Shown: positions 1-7,172 of the stretch, piece after piece
Layout of the letters: each line of letters starts with the position of its first letter
How positions within the stretch are numbered: position 1 is the stretch's first letter
DNA from: Prosthecobacter dejongeii
Lineage (GTDB): Bacteria > Verrucomicrobiota > Verrucomicrobiia > Verrucomicrobiales > Verrucomicrobiaceae
Length of the DNA stretch: 64,000 nucleotides
NCBI RefSeq assembly: GCF_014203045.1
Contig: NZ_JACHIF010000010.1
Location: 208,972-272,971 of the forward strand
Direction of reading: 5' to 3'
The notes under the pieces: model-generated
Told to the model about the DNA's origin: nothing
The model's input: the letters and a program-made list of their open reading frames with translations, nothing else
Database searches by the model: none
Translations under genes and position numbers: made by a program

Positions 1-144
1 GCGTGTGGTGTTGCAACTGCTCAAGAAAGAGAGGGTGAGGATCAGCATCCCGAGGGAGAAAATGAAAAAACTCGCGTGGCGCGCAGTCGCTTCTTCATGG
101 TCCGCCTTGGAGGCGATTTCGTGGGAGATGTCGGTGGTTTTCAT
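1..144 (-). CDS. Partial small lipoprotein, possibly entericidin A/B-like (3' end outside window)
   Basis: Only the first 48 codons are present, reading off the left edge without a stop. A hydrophilic N-terminus of about 24 residues is followed by a hydrophobic stretch ending in a lipobox-like LSSC, then CNTTR. Entericidin A/B lipoproteins usually continue from the lipidated cysteine as CNTxRG, so the visible end fits that family, but the N-terminal extension is longer than usual and too little is visible to be sure. The gene shares its strand with the small envelope-stress proteins at 3.3-4.3 kb, and its upstream region carries a 13-bp motif also found upstream of them. It could equally be an unrelated small membrane protein. 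Confidence 0.5.
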   Translation of the reverse strand, partial: MKTTDISHEIASKADHEEATARHASFFIFSLGMLILTLSFLSSCNTTR

Positions 145-331
145 GATGGCAAGATCAAGGAATGGATGTGACTGGTGCGTCACTCTGACATGACTAGTGC
201 AAAGACTTTGCCAACCGCCCCACATTGATATTAAAACGTTGAAAACCAACACTTTAATAAATCAAACACTGAACCTAACTTCCTTGTTTTCATGCTTTAT
301 GCATGACTCCAACACATGCGTTTATTGCGCA

Positions 332-344
332 ATGCAATTCGCAA
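332..344. promoter_or_regulatory. 13-bp motif shared with the upstream region of the stress cluster
   Basis: The sequence ATGCAATTCGCAA lies about 190 bp upstream of the left-edge lipoprotein start. Its exact reverse complement is at 4475-4487, about 155 bp upstream of the first small membrane protein of the 4.3-kb cluster. An exact 13-base match between two short non-coding segments is unlikely by chance, so a shared regulator site is inferred. Confidence 0.4.
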
Positions 345-349
345 TTTGA

Positions 350-1456
350 TCAGCCCGCATTCACAACTCGATCAATAAAAAAGAGTTTTTTCAGAACGGG
401 GCCACTGCACACAAAAGGATAGGCATCCGGCTGCCCCATGCTGCGTGTGAGCTCATTCACCAAAGTGGTCAATGCCACCCAGTGGCTGACACGCTCGCAA
501 AAAGCCTTGATTTCAGGCGTTGGTTCCTGACCTTCGGCACAAAGCAACGTGGGATCGATTTTCGGCTGCACGATATTGCTGTGGCACTCAGCCGAATCAG
601 CCGTTTCCAGGGTATCGCTCATGTGCAGCCAGTGAGCCCAAGTTTCAGCCCAGTCCTCCCAGGGGTGAGAAGAAGCATAGGCGCTGATGTGATTTTGATC
701 CCACCCCGGTGGTGGCCCTTCCGAGTAGTTCCGCTGGAGCGCCAGTGAATAATCTGCCGTTTCATCGCCAAACAAACTGCGATATTCAGCCAGCCAAGGG
801 CTGCCATCAATGAGCACATCCCAGTAATGGTGACCTGATTCATGACGAAAATGGCCTAACAAAGAACGATAAGGCTCGCGCATTTCCAATCGCGTTTTTT
901 CACGCACATCATCATCAGCTTCCTGCACATTCAGCGTGATGACACCCATATCATGTCCCGTCATCACGGGGGCTTGACCTGGCAAATTTTGAAGAAAATC
1001 AAAGACCATAGGAACGCTGGACTTCACTCGATTACCAGGCCCCCAAAGCCCATGATCGAGCAGCGTGAAAAGTAGCCTGCGTTTGGCGGATTCCAGCTTC
1101 GTCCAGCGTTCTGGATTGCCTGGTTGAGAAAGGTCTGGAATGACACGCGTGGTAGCACAGGAAGGACACAGGGTAGCCGGATCGGCATCCGCAGGGATCA
1201 ACCAGTTGCAAGCACAGGCATTCAAGTTGGCACAGAAGCGGTAACGCTGAGGTATCACAGGTCTGGGTGCACGGCGGAAAAAGCCGCGCTTCGTCGCTAC
1301 TTCCGCCAGGGCCTGCTGATGGACGCCTTCTTCCGTTAAATCCAACGTTCGCATTTCACGCGAGTCAGGGTCAAAACCCACGGCTCGCCCACAGGGAATG
1401 CAGACGCTGTTATTAAAGAAAACGGGCTGACCGCAGACGCATAGATAAGTTCTCAT
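350..1456 (-). CDS. Putative zinc-binding metallopeptidase (Peptidase_Mx type) with N-terminal zinc ribbon
   Basis: The N-terminus has paired cysteines (C6, C8, C19, C22) in a zinc-ribbon arrangement, followed by a second cysteine cluster ending CPSC about 70-110 residues in. The catalytic signature HESGHH is at about residues 205-210 and gives the HExxH zinc-binding glutamate protease motif. Downstream a DWAETWAHWLH segment probably supplies the third zinc ligand. This layout matches the putative zinc-binding metallopeptidase family (PF15887 type), whose substrate is unknown. I chose the ATG at 1456 because family members begin directly with the zinc ribbon; an in-frame ATG at 1477 would add seven residues. 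No signal peptide is visible, so the enzyme is probably cytoplasmic. It lies less than 40 bp after the AI-2E permease gene and is probably co-transcribed with it. Confidence 0.8.
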   Translation of the reverse strand: MRTYLCVCGQPVFFNNSVCIPCGRAVGFDPDSREMRTLDLTEEGVHQQALAEVATKRGFFRRAPRPVIPQRYRFCANLNACACNWLIPADADPATLCPSCATTRVIPDLSQPGNPERWTKLESAKRRLLFTLLDHGLWGPGNRVKSSVPMVFDFLQNLPGQAPVMTGHDMGVITLNVQEADDDVREKTRLEMREPYRSLLGHFRHESGHHYWDVLIDGSPWLAEYRSLFGDETADYSLALQRNYSEGPPPGWDQNHISAYASSHPWEDWAETWAHWLHMSDTLETADSAECHSNIVQPKIDPTLLCAEGQEPTPEIKAFCERVSHWVALTTLVNELTRSMGQPDAYPFVCSGPVLKKLFFIDRVVNAG

Positions 1457-1494
1457 GGAGACGAAGGGGGGGGACAATAATGATCTCGAACGAT

Positions 1495-3258
1495 TTAGGT
1501 CGCAGGAGCTGAAGCGGGTTCTTCCAAGCGAAGCACCGTCTGCAAGCGCTCACGGGCCTGCTCAGTCGTGGTGACCACCCAGGAGGCCCCCGTATCCGCA
1601 GGGCTTTCTGCTTTTTGAGCACCCCAGCGAGCCAGCAGAATCTTTAACTCCGGAAAACGATGACGGAGACGCTTACACAGCAGTTGGGCGGTGCTGCTAA
1701 CCCCAGGGGGCATGGCGCTGATGCACACAATGGCGGGTTGCAGCTTTTCCACTTGTGCGATGACTTCAGACACCAGAGCCGACTGGGGTATAGACTCCCA
1801 TTTCAGCACCCCTGCCCCAACAGAGCGGGTGAGCCAATTCAGAGCAATGGCATCTGCAGAAGCGTCAAAGCTACGGCATAAAAGCAAGGGCCCATCGCTG
1901 TCAGCCGCAAAGACAACGGCCTCCTCCAGCGCAGTCTCACTGGAAAGAGTTGTGAGCGTATCTAGAATGCTATCACTTTCTTCTTTGCTAAGGCGACCTG
2001 CCATCATTTCGCGGCGCGCATGCACAGCAGCAGGCAGCAAGACTTGGTCGATGGTTTTTTCCTGACCGATCTCTTTGGCCGACTGCTGTGTCAGTTCCTC
2101 AGCCTCTTCCAAGTCTCCCACAAGAAGCCTTTGATAGACTAAAAAGGCTGGCTGAACCTCAGGTTTATCTCCCATTAAGATTTCGACAAATCTCAACTCT
2201 GGGATGTATTTGGAAAAGACGACAAGGCAGACGGTCAGCGGTGTCGCCAATAGCAAGCCGACAGGGCCCCAAATAAGGGTCCAGAACATGATGGCGATTA
2301 GCAGCGCAAGATCCGAAACCCCTGCACTCTGCCCATAAAGCCAAGGTTCTAAAATCATGTTTGTCAGCAACTCCAAACCGACGATCAAGGTGATCACCAT
2401 TAGAGGCTGGGACCAGCCATCAAAGACGGCCAAACTCAAAGCCATGGGCAACACAGCCGCGATCCACGGACCAATGTAAGGCACAAAGCGAAACAGCGCC
2501 GCTAACGCACCCCACAGAACCACGTAGGGCAAACCGATGGCCCAAAAACCCACTGCCAAGAGCACTCCATACACGCCATTGATCAAACTTTGCATCAATA
2601 GATAGCGGCTGACACGAGAGGCCGCCTCATCCAAGGCGCGAGTGGTGGTCGTCAGACGACTGTAACCGACCAGATGAATGACACGGTTTCGCACGTCGTT
2701 CTGCCGGAGCAGCATGAAGATCACAAACACGACCACGACCGACGCTGTGCCCAGGCTATCTGCGAGGTAACCCAGGGCAGACATGGCCGTTTCTTGAACA
2801 CGATTCGTGGACTTCTCGATGAATACGGGCGTCTCCTGCGGAGCATCTGCGCCCTGGGCACCAGATTCTTCAGAGACGTTGGAAATCTCAGCCGCAAGGC
2901 TTTGGAGCTTTTCCAGCACACCCCCCTGCCCCACTTGTTTCAGGCTAACCACCCTTTGATGAATGGTGTTCCGGTAACCGGGTAACTCTTTAACCAATTC
3001 GTGCAACTCGCCTCCAAGCACCCAGAGCAATGCCCCCATGACGGAAAAAGAAAGCAGCGTGACGGTGATGACCGCCAGGGTGCGAGCAAAGTGCAACCGA
3101 TGGTTTAAAAATGACACCACCGGCTTGAGCAAAAAAGCGAAAAGAATCGCTAGAGCGAGAGGGATGAAAAAGTCTCGCCCAGACCACAGCATCGCCACGG
3201 TGAGCATCACCGTGGCGAGCCGGATGAGCGGAGCCAGCTGAAGTTGCAAGGCTTCCAT
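1495..3258 (-). CDS. AI-2E family transporter (PF01594) with C-terminal cytoplasmic extension
   Basis: About the first 360 residues form the multi-spanning permease of the AI-2E/YdiK/PerM superfamily: an N-terminal hydrophobic pair, a long hydrophilic insert (about residues 85-155), then the conserved hydrophobic core with the typical VPYIGPWIAAVLP and GPVGLLLATPLTV segments. At 587 residues it is well above the usual 350-400. The additional roughly 220 residues are hydrophilic; their end contains an alternating beta/alpha pattern (PAIVCISAMPPG, LKILLARWG) resembling a small Rossmann-like regulatory module. Members of this family export small molecules or act as Na+/H+ antiporters; the substrate cannot be told here. 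It sits in a run of envelope-stress genes, which suggests a stress role. Confidence 0.85.
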   Translation of the reverse strand: MEALQLQLAPLIRLATVMLTVAMLWSGRDFFIPLALAILFAFLLKPVVSFLNHRLHFARTLAVITVTLLSFSVMGALLWVLGGELHELVKELPGYRNTIHQRVVSLKQVGQGGVLEKLQSLAAEISNVSEESGAQGADAPQETPVFIEKSTNRVQETAMSALGYLADSLGTASVVVVFVIFMLLRQNDVRNRVIHLVGYSRLTTTTRALDEAASRVSRYLLMQSLINGVYGVLLAVGFWAIGLPYVVLWGALAALFRFVPYIGPWIAAVLPMALSLAVFDGWSQPLMVITLIVGLELLTNMILEPWLYGQSAGVSDLALLIAIMFWTLIWGPVGLLLATPLTVCLVVFSKYIPELRFVEILMGDKPEVQPAFLVYQRLLVGDLEEAEELTQQSAKEIGQEKTIDQVLLPAAVHARREMMAGRLSKEESDSILDTLTTLSSETALEEAVVFAADSDGPLLLCRSFDASADAIALNWLTRSVGAGVLKWESIPQSALVSEVIAQVEKLQPAIVCISAMPPGVSSTAQLLCKRLRHRFPELKILLARWGAQKAESPADTGASWVVTTTEQARERLQTVLRLEEPASAPAT

Positions 3259-3305
3259 AGATAAGGTTCCGCTATTCGAGGTCTATTTGATTTTCGAACT
3301 CTTAG

Positions 3306-3620
3306 TTAGCGGCGATTGTTAGCCAGAAGGCCAAAGAGTAGACCCAGGCCGATTGCCACGCCTAGGCACTCATAAGGACGCTTGTGCACCACGGAATCCA
3401 AAGCGGAGGCTTTGTTTCGCAATTGACGCTCGATTTCGTGACTGGCTTCACCCGCATAGTCAGCGATGCCTGCTAGGCGATCTTTAACCTGACCCGTGTA
3501 GTGACTGGAATCTTTACCGATGCTATCCAGGATGCCGCGGGCTTCATCAGAGATGGTGCGCAGGCTGTGGTTGATGCGCTCGGTTGTGCTGAGAGGCTTG
3601 CGTTTGAAAAGTAGGCTCAT
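3306..3620 (-). CDS. DUF883/ElaB-YqjD-like inner-membrane stress protein
   Basis: This 104-residue protein has a charged, helical N-terminal two-thirds and a C-terminal hydrophobic glycine-rich segment (about residues 83-100: LGVAIGLGLLFGLLA) ending in basic residues. That layout is typical of the ElaB/YqjD/DUF883 group, tail-anchored inner-membrane proteins that bind ribosomes in stationary phase in Escherichia coli. Here the role is by analogy only. A second, shorter member lies at 3865-4125 and a lmo0937-type micro-protein sits between them, so the three and the 59-residue protein at 4141 form one probable minus-strand operon. Confidence 0.7.
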   Translation of the reverse strand: MSLLFKRKPLSTTERINHSLRTISDEARGILDSIGKDSSHYTGQVKDRLAGIADYAGEASHEIERQLRNKASALDSVVHKRPYECLGVAIGLGLLFGLLANNRR

Positions 3621-3662
3621 AGCGATTTGATGTTTATTGTTAGGCGGAAAGGGTGAGGAAAC

Positions 3663-3812
3663 TTAGAGAGGTTTGCGTCCCTGAATGACACGAAGGAGGA
3701 TGACCACAATGGCGATCACCAGCAGGATGTGGATGAAACCACTGAGGGTGTAACTGGTGACGAGACCCAGGAGCCAGAGGATGAGAAGAACGACGGCGAC
3801 GGTGTAAAGCAT
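3663..3812 (-). CDS. lmo0937-family small membrane protein (49 residues)
   Basis: The ORF starts with ATG at 3812 and stops with TAA at 3663-3665. It encodes 49 residues that are almost entirely hydrophobic, with two predicted membrane helices separated by a GLVTSYTLSGFIH turn and a basic tail (RVIQGRKPL). Short proteins with the two-helix core LLxLWLLGLVxxxTxGGxIHxLLVIA belong to the lmo0937 (DUF5670) family, often induced by stress in many phyla; function unknown. It lies between two DUF883-type genes on the same strand, which supports it being real despite its size. Confidence 0.8.
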   Translation of the reverse strand: MLYTVAVVLLILWLLGLVTSYTLSGFIHILLVIAIVVILLRVIQGRKPL

Positions 3813-3864
3813 AATGGTGGTGAGTTGAGGTTGAATGAAACGAGAGACTTAATGACAGGGAAGA

Positions 3865-4125
3865 TTAACGGCGCAGATACAGGCCGAGGACGACACCCCC
3901 CAATGCAGCATAGGCGAGGGCGCGGAGCGGATTCTCAACCGCGTAATCGCGCAGTTGATTCAGGTTTTGATTGGCATCCTGCACGGCCTTTTGAGTGCAG
4001 CCATCAATGCGGGTGCGGGCTTCCTCACGGAGGTTATTCAGGTCCTGCTTCACCGCAGATCCCAGATTGCGGAAATCGTTAGCGGTGTCATGCAGGACTT
4101 CTTCGGTGCGTGGCGTTGCGGTCAT
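3865..4125 (-). CDS. DUF883 family protein
   Basis: This 86-residue protein starts with a polar amphipathic helix (LHDTANDFRNLGSAVKQDL) and ends in the DUF883 signature: YAVENPLRALAYAALGG followed by a short hydrophobic glycine zipper and two terminal arginines. DUF883 proteins are membrane-tail-anchored and associated with stationary phase and envelope stress. The gene is 15 bp downstream of the 59-residue membrane protein and about 50 bp upstream of the lmo0937-type gene. Compared with the paralogue at 3306 it retains the canonical ENPxxALxxA motif, so it is the more typical member. Confidence 0.85.
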   Translation of the reverse strand: MTATPRTEEVLHDTANDFRNLGSAVKQDLNNLREEARTRIDGCTQKAVQDANQNLNQLRDYAVENPLRALAYAALGGVVLGLYLRR

Positions 4126-4140
4126 AAGAGTATCTTTGGA

Positions 4141-4320
4141 TTAGGGTTTGAGGAAAAAACTCGCTCCAAAAGTGGTTAGAGCGATAGCTGCCACTGCCCA
4201 GGCCAACACCGTTCCACTGCCAGCCGCTCCCGTGACTGCCGCAGTTACCGCGAGAGTCGCGATAGCCACAGAAGCAACGCGGAGTTGCGGGTAGCGGGGG
4301 TTTGGATTGGTGTTGATCAT
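4141..4320 (-). CDS. Small membrane protein of unknown function (59 residues)
   Basis: The ORF runs from ATG at 4320 to TAA at 4141-4143. It encodes a short basic N-terminus (NTNPNPRYPQLR) and two hydrophobic segments, about residues 15-35 and 38-56, rich in alanine, threonine and glycine. I do not recognise a family. It is the first gene of the compact stress cluster, 15 bp upstream of the DUF883 gene, and the region upstream carries an inverted repeat and the 13-bp shared motif. A membrane protein co-regulated with the DUF883 and lmo0937 proteins is the simplest reading. Confidence 0.65.
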   Translation of the reverse strand: MINTNPNPRYPQLRVASVAIATLAVTAAVTGAAGSGTVLAWAVAAIALTTFGASFFLKP

Positions 4321-4444
4321 GGGGAGTGGCAGTGTGGCTACCTTCTATCGCACAGGCGATGCCAAGCAGAGCCGAATGAGATCAAGACCTTGATGATCAA
4401 CGAATTAAATCAAAAACCTCATCCTTTCGTTGCTGGGCAAATTC

Positions 4445-4463
4445 GTTGTTTCGTGCAAACAAC
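4445..4463. promoter_or_regulatory. Perfect inverted repeat, candidate operator
   Basis: GTTGTTTCGTGCAAACAAC is a perfect 7-bp inverted repeat (GTTGTTT/AAACAAC) around a 5-bp spacer, 125 bp upstream of the first gene of the small-protein cluster at 4141-4320. The size and spacing fit a dimeric repressor site. No regulator gene is adjacent, so the binding protein is unknown. Confidence 0.45.
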
Positions 4464-4474
4464 CTGAGCATTCC

Positions 4475-4487
4475 TTGCGAATTGCAT
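4475..4487. promoter_or_regulatory. Second copy of the 13-bp shared motif
   Basis: TTGCGAATTGCAT is the exact reverse complement of the motif at 332-344. It lies 12 bp from the inverted repeat at 4445-4463, upstream of the minus-strand small-protein cluster. Confidence 0.4.
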
Positions 4488-4500
4488 GTCGTCTATTCAG

Positions 4501-4533
4501 ACACAAAAAGAGCCGCCTAGAAAGGCGGCTCTT
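4501..4533 (-). terminator. Rho-independent terminator of the SGNH hydrolase transcript
   Basis: AAGAGCCGCCT (4508-4518) and AGGCGGCTCTT (4523-4533) form an 11-bp perfect stem with a four-base loop. On the minus strand the stem is followed by TTTTTGTGT. It lies 45 bp beyond the stop of the SGNH hydrolase gene. Confidence 0.85.
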
Positions 4534-4578
4534 AAACCTCTGAAGAGGTAAAAAGAAGAATTTAGTAACGGCGGAAAA

Positions 4579-5316
4579 TCATTCCCCGAGCAGTTCCTTG
4601 ATCTTGGGATCAATAGCCTCTGCCCACATGTCATAACCTTTTTCAGAAAGATGCAACAGGTCAGGCATCACCTCGCGAGTGAGCGTGCCATCGGGCTGAA
4701 GAAAGGTCTTCCCGATGTCCAGGAAATGGACTTGTTTGCCATCGGCCAGTTTAGCAATGATGGCATTCGTGGCCTCGTTTTGTTGGCGCATCGCATCGGA
4801 GGGTTTCTCACCACGTGGGAAGATGCCCAGCAGCAGGATTTTCGCTTCAGGAGCTTTGGTTTGGAGCTTACTCACGATGGCTTTCACGCCTTCCGCAGTC
4901 TGCTCGGCAGAGCACGCATAAATGGTACCATTGAGCTCCTTCTGCGCCCGCCCCACATGGCCCGTGTTGTTCGTCCCGATCATGAGCACGATGAGCTTCG
5001 GTTTCAGCCCGTCAAAGTTGCCATTGTCCAACCGCCACAGCACGTGCTCGGTGCGGTCACCGCCGATGCCAAAATTGGCCGCATTGCGTTTGGCATAAAA
5101 CTTCTCCCAGGTGGCTTTCCCCTTGCCTTCCCACCCCTGGGTGATGGAGTCTCCCAGAAAGACCAAGGTGGCCGTGCCTTGTTTGGAAATGGCATTGAAA
5201 CTTTCATGCCGTTTCACCCAGCCACCATCACGCGGCACAGGATTGATGGCGAGATTAGGCTCAGCCGCAAAAGCGCTGCTGATGAACAAAGCCGAAGCAA
5301 TGAGGATGTTTTTCAT
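4579..5316 (-). CDS. Secreted SGNH/GDSL-family hydrolase (PAF-acetylhydrolase-like)
   Basis: The ATG at 5316 gives a clean signal peptide (MKNILIASALFISSAFA, cleavage near residue 17-18), so I prefer it over an in-frame ATG at 5364. The mature enzyme shows the SGNH blocks in order: GDSITQGW with the nucleophilic serine at residue 57, the FGIGGDRTEHVLWRL block, the LMIGTNN block and, near the C-terminus, DLLH with the catalytic Asp-x-x-His. Family members are esterases or deacylases acting on lipids or on acetylated sugars; the GDxTxxxLWRL block resembles platelet-activating-factor acetylhydrolase subunits. The gene lies 47 bp downstream of a secreted glycerophosphodiesterase, and a strong terminator follows, so the two probably form an exported ester-degrading pair. 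Confidence 0.88.
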   Translation of the reverse strand: MKNILIASALFISSAFAAEPNLAINPVPRDGGWVKRHESFNAISKQGTATLVFLGDSITQGWEGKGKATWEKFYAKRNAANFGIGGDRTEHVLWRLDNGNFDGLKPKLIVLMIGTNNTGHVGRAQKELNGTIYACSAEQTAEGVKAIVSKLQTKAPEAKILLLGIFPRGEKPSDAMRQQNEATNAIIAKLADGKQVHFLDIGKTFLQPDGTLTREVMPDLLHLSEKGYDMWAEAIDPKIKELLGE

Positions 5317-5363
5317 GGTTTGAGAGGAACAGTGAAAACGATAACTGCCGACCATTGCAATCA

Positions 5364-6155
5364 TTACTTCTTCAAAGCAATGCGGACCATCACCGGATCA
5401 TCCGTCGTGATACCGTCCACGCCCAGAGCAGCCAAGCGTTTCACATCCGCAGGCTTATTGACCGTCCAGACGTAAAGCTCCAGGCCCGCATCTTTCACCT
5501 GTTTGACCAAGGCTTCATTCCAAGCCCATTTTAAACCTAGATCCAGGCCATCCAGGCCATCGGCCTTGGTATCGGCGATGAGCTGGGTAAGGTCCACGGG
5601 CTTTTTGTCCTTGGTCTTCTCGGAGGACAGGCGGTACACTTTCATCCACGGCAAGGCCTTCTTGGCTTCCTGAGCAACAGTGCGATCAAAGGCAATAATG
5701 CAAAGCTGGCCTGCGCGCGGGCGCCAGGTCTTGAGTTGTTTTGCCAGCACTGGCACGACCTCTGGACCACATTTTACTTCCAGGAAAAAACGCTTTTTAC
5801 CAATAGGCATCGTTTTCAGACTTTCGATCAAAGTAGGTATCTTTTCGCCCTTGTAGCCCTTCGCTTTCCAGGAACCTGCATCCAGGGCCTGCAATTCTGC
5901 CAGGGTGCTTTCCTTGACGATCTTGGCCACGCCCGTGGTTCGTTTCGTATCTGCATCGTGCAGGATGGCGATCTCACCATCTTTGGTTAGGTAAAGATCC
6001 AGCTCGCAGGCATCGCTCTCGTGCTCCCAGGCCAGATTGAAAGCGGCCACGGTGTTCTCCGGCGCACGTTGAGAGAATCCGCGATGGGCCACGATCTCCG
6101 TCGCAGAGACATTGGCAGAAAGAAGGGACAGCAGGAGGAGGGATAAAACTCGCAT
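5364..6155 (-). CDS. Secreted glycerophosphodiester phosphodiesterase
   Basis: An N-terminal signal peptide (MRVLSLLLLSLLSANVSA) is followed by the GDPD signature HRGFSQRAPENT, which supplies the catalytic His24 and Arg25 and the metal-binding Glu33. ELDLYLTKDGEIAILHD then carries the second Glu-x-Asp and the His-Asp pair of the TIM-barrel active site. The C-terminal VWTVNKPADVKRLAALGVDGITTDDP segment is the typical last beta-alpha units. At 263 residues it matches full-length members. The enzyme hydrolyses glycerophosphodiesters to glycerol-3-phosphate and an alcohol, here in the periplasm or outside the cell, presumably for phosphate or carbon scavenging. It is followed at 47 bp by an SGNH esterase. 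Confidence 0.92.
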   Translation of the reverse strand: MRVLSLLLLSLLSANVSATEIVAHRGFSQRAPENTVAAFNLAWEHESDACELDLYLTKDGEIAILHDADTKRTTGVAKIVKESTLAELQALDAGSWKAKGYKGEKIPTLIESLKTMPIGKKRFFLEVKCGPEVVPVLAKQLKTWRPRAGQLCIIAFDRTVAQEAKKALPWMKVYRLSSEKTKDKKPVDLTQLIADTKADGLDGLDLGLKWAWNEALVKQVKDAGLELYVWTVNKPADVKRLAALGVDGITTDDPVMVRIALKK

Positions 6156-6212
6156 GATCAGGGATGAAGCAAGACGCCCTTAACATGCCAAATCTTCCGT
6201 CGCAATTTTCCG

Positions 6213-7010
6213 TCACACGCGCTGTGAGCCCCGACACCGCCTGAACAGGCCCACGGCCGCTGCCAGCAGTAGCAACCCAAGACGGCTCGGCTCGGGAACA
6301 ACCGCAGCGCCTATGCTAAGCCCTACATAAGCATAGTGAGCACCCCGCCCAGGCGTGATGGCGGTGGTGGTATTATCCCCCCAATAGACCCGACTCGTGC
6401 CCGTGTTATCAATCGTGCTTCCTGCGTAATCAGAAGCCTTCAGCACTCCATCAATGAAAAAGGAGGCCAGTTGAGTCGTGGGATCCCAGCGGATGCTATA
6501 ATCGTGATAACCAGAATCCACGGTGTAGGTAGCCCCTGTGGCATAGAGACGAACTAAGGTATTGCCACTGAGATCATTGCCAAAGTAGAGCCCGTAAAGA
6601 TCGCGCTTGCCCGTAACGCCTTCGTCGATCAAAAGCGTGCACCAAGCATTGTTGCCGAGAGAAGTGGCTACCAGCGGATCTGGAGGTACGAAGCGAAGGG
6701 TGGCGTCCAGTGTCCAGCCGATTTGCAGAGCCTCTGAAAGCTGCCCGGTCGTCAGCGTCTTATTGTAAGTCCCCGCATTGCTACCGCCCTGCTCATAGAC
6801 CTTCCAGGCATCCACACCCGTGCCAAGATCATTCGTGATAGCCCCAGTCTGCACAGTGCCTGAAAAAGTCCAACCTTCCGTGGTCGGATTCACCGCTCCT
6901 ACATGAGAGAATAAAAGGGTGGAAGCTTGCGCTGGAGCCAGCAGAAGAACAATGAGGCAGATCAAAAACCAATGGCAGTGTTTAAGGCAATGGAGAGACA
7001 ATGAAGCCAT
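6213..7010 (-). CDS. PEP-CTERM sorting domain protein with a lectin/glucanase-like ectodomain
   Basis: The 265-residue protein has an N-terminal signal sequence (hydrophobic core LICLIVLLLAPAQAS) and a C-terminal sorting tail: VPEPS, a hydrophobic helix (LGLLLLAAAVGLF) and a basic end (RRCRG). That is the PEP-CTERM signal recognised by exosortase, which anchors or exports proteins in exopolysaccharide-forming Gram-negative bacteria. The ectodomain is beta-rich with W, Y and G repeats (YHDYSIRWDPTTQLASFFIDG) and looks like a concanavalin-A-type sandwich; the ligand is unknown. No exosortase gene is in the window. It lies 57 bp upstream of the phosphodiesterase gene on the same strand. Confidence 0.85.
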   Translation of the reverse strand: MASLSLHCLKHCHWFLICLIVLLLAPAQASTLLFSHVGAVNPTTEGWTFSGTVQTGAITNDLGTGVDAWKVYEQGGSNAGTYNKTLTTGQLSEALQIGWTLDATLRFVPPDPLVATSLGNNAWCTLLIDEGVTGKRDLYGLYFGNDLSGNTLVRLYATGATYTVDSGYHDYSIRWDPTTQLASFFIDGVLKASDYAGSTIDNTGTSRVYWGDNTTTAITPGRGAHYAYVGLSIGAAVVPEPSRLGLLLLAAAVGLFRRCRGSQRV

Positions 7011-7172
7011 AGAAAGCTAATCAGCAGTCCTTAGGCCAGGGAAGCTCCAGGCAGTGACACTGGTCACATTCAGTCAAGTTTAGGTCACCGGGCCATGGAT
7101 TTTGCTCGTGGTGCAGATCATAAGCTCATCACCGTGAACCTCAGGTGCCGTGAGTGGTAGCAACTCTCGACT

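Noticed and set aside
4651..5475. A 274-residue plus-strand open frame
   Set aside because: It is opposite the SGNH hydrolase gene and parts of the phosphodiesterase gene, both with clear catalytic motifs and signal peptides.
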